Made by a program: the position numbers and the translations under genes
Assembly (NCBI RefSeq): GCF_020882245.1
Contig: NC_083597.1
Location: 74,316,152 to 74,380,151 of the forward strand
DNA from: Rhopalosiphum padi
Lineage: Eukaryota; Arthropoda; Insecta; Hemiptera; Aphididae
Direction of reading: 5' to 3'
Length of the DNA: 64,000 bases
Notes under the pieces: model-generated
The model's input: only the letters and a program-made list of their open reading frames with translations
What the model was told of the DNA's origin: nothing
Databases searched by the model: none
Shown: piece by piece, positions 63,300 to 64,000 of the stretch
Numbering within the stretch: position 1 is the stretch's first letter
Layout of the letters: every line of letters starts with the position of its first letter

Positions 63300-64000
63300 C
63301 TTTGTTAAAGAAATAAAAATGTTTAATAACTGTAGTTTCAACTTTTATGTATATATATATCTGTATGTGTTCAGTACTCGAATTTTTATAATTGTTAATA
63401 TGGGTGAATCACTATTGATAATTTTAGTTCTAGGACTGTGATTTTTAGTATGTTATTGATGTAGTTATGGTATTTTGGATTGTAATTATTTGATAATTAA
63501 TATTAAGAGAGATCAATCAACATTATAACCAAAAGTTATTCAAAAACTAGAAGCAGAAACTACTATTTATTTAGATGAATAGAGATCCTCAGTATGCTGA
63601 AGTTACCTAATTGCCAATCATAGTAAGTACTTAATAGGGAATACAAATAAATGAACTAACACCACTAACTCGAACAATTAATAAATGTTTATGGAAAAAC
63701 ATGGTATAAGATCACAAAGAGCTACCAAACTATTTGAAAGACAATTATAGGAAAAAGAGCAACAATAATTTAATCCAACCAAAAGTATTCAAAAGTTGTT
63801 TAAGAGATGTTAAAAATATTTTTATAAGACAAATATTTGGTCATCTATATATAATGAAATTATAATAACTGTTAAACTTTAGGCTTCAATTAAATAAAGG
63901 TAAGAATGTATGTATATTTTTTTTTTATTGACTGTATACGACACATGCGTCACTAATAACTATAACCAATTATATAAATCGTAAATTAATAATTGGATAA
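63300..64000. other. Polr1B intron reaching the window edge
   Basis: AT-rich sequence upstream of the exon whose acceptor ends at 63300. No upstream Polr1B exon or other gene was recognised before the edge. Confidence 0.55.

Noticed and set aside
1..64000. tRNA genes, CRISPR arrays, bacterial operons or viral insertions
   Set aside because: No cloverleaf with a B-box (GGTTCGAATCC-type), no regular short repeat-spacer array, no compact intronless operon and no viral protein motif was found by reading.

Overview
The window looks like nuclear DNA of an aphid (Hemiptera, Aphididae) or a very close relative. The reasons are strong AT-richness, GT-AG introns of tens to about 1,500 bp in conserved animal genes, frequent TAGGTACCTA/TACCTA words, long triplet microsatellites, and a dense litter of small hAT-type terminal-inverted-repeat elements. 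No bacterial, viral or CRISPR features were seen.

Layout. (1) 1-3,679, minus strand: ten exons of an insulin receptor substrate homolog (chico/IRS) with PH and PTB domains and the start of the tyrosine-motif tail. The gene runs off the left edge, and its first non-coding exon lies somewhere upstream, plausibly in the CpG-rich block at 7.7-11.0 kb. (2) 11-37 kb: a long AT-rich stretch with no recognisable host coding exon. It contains several hAT MITEs, a decayed LINE tail and a second, isolated CpG-rich block at 26.4-28.7 kb. (3) 37,322-45,160, minus: a complete 12-exon succinate dehydrogenase flavoprotein gene (659 aa). (4) 45,934-46,707, plus: a complete cytochrome c gene (104 aa), head-to-head with SdhA, with 773 bp between the two start codons. 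(5) 47.4-51.5 kb: a transposon cluster. It holds a MITE, a truncated and frameshifted hAT transposon, and a 5'-truncated jockey-like LINE with a 13-bp target-site duplication, inserted inside an older hAT-like element. (6) 51.9-57.3 kb: a locally duplicated, unrecognised module (three diverged copies with gene-like pieces) followed by an exact 196-bp-period tandem repeat whose units each carry a similar open reading frame. (7) 58,872-63,299, minus: the C-terminal 13 exons of the RNA polymerase I second-largest subunit (Polr1B/RPA2), running off the right edge.

The identified genes are housekeeping or signalling genes: insulin signalling, the respiratory chain (complex II flavoprotein and the mobile electron carrier, possibly sharing one promoter region) and rRNA transcription. 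I see no cassette of cooperating accessory genes. The best candidates for something undescribed are the duplicated module with its 196-bp exon-like tandem array at 52-57 kb, and the gene-less CpG-rich island at 26.4-28.7 kb.

Exon boundaries were read by hand from splice sites, homology and frame bookkeeping. The reading phases close exactly for all four identified genes. Family assignments rest on remembered protein motifs, not on a database search.
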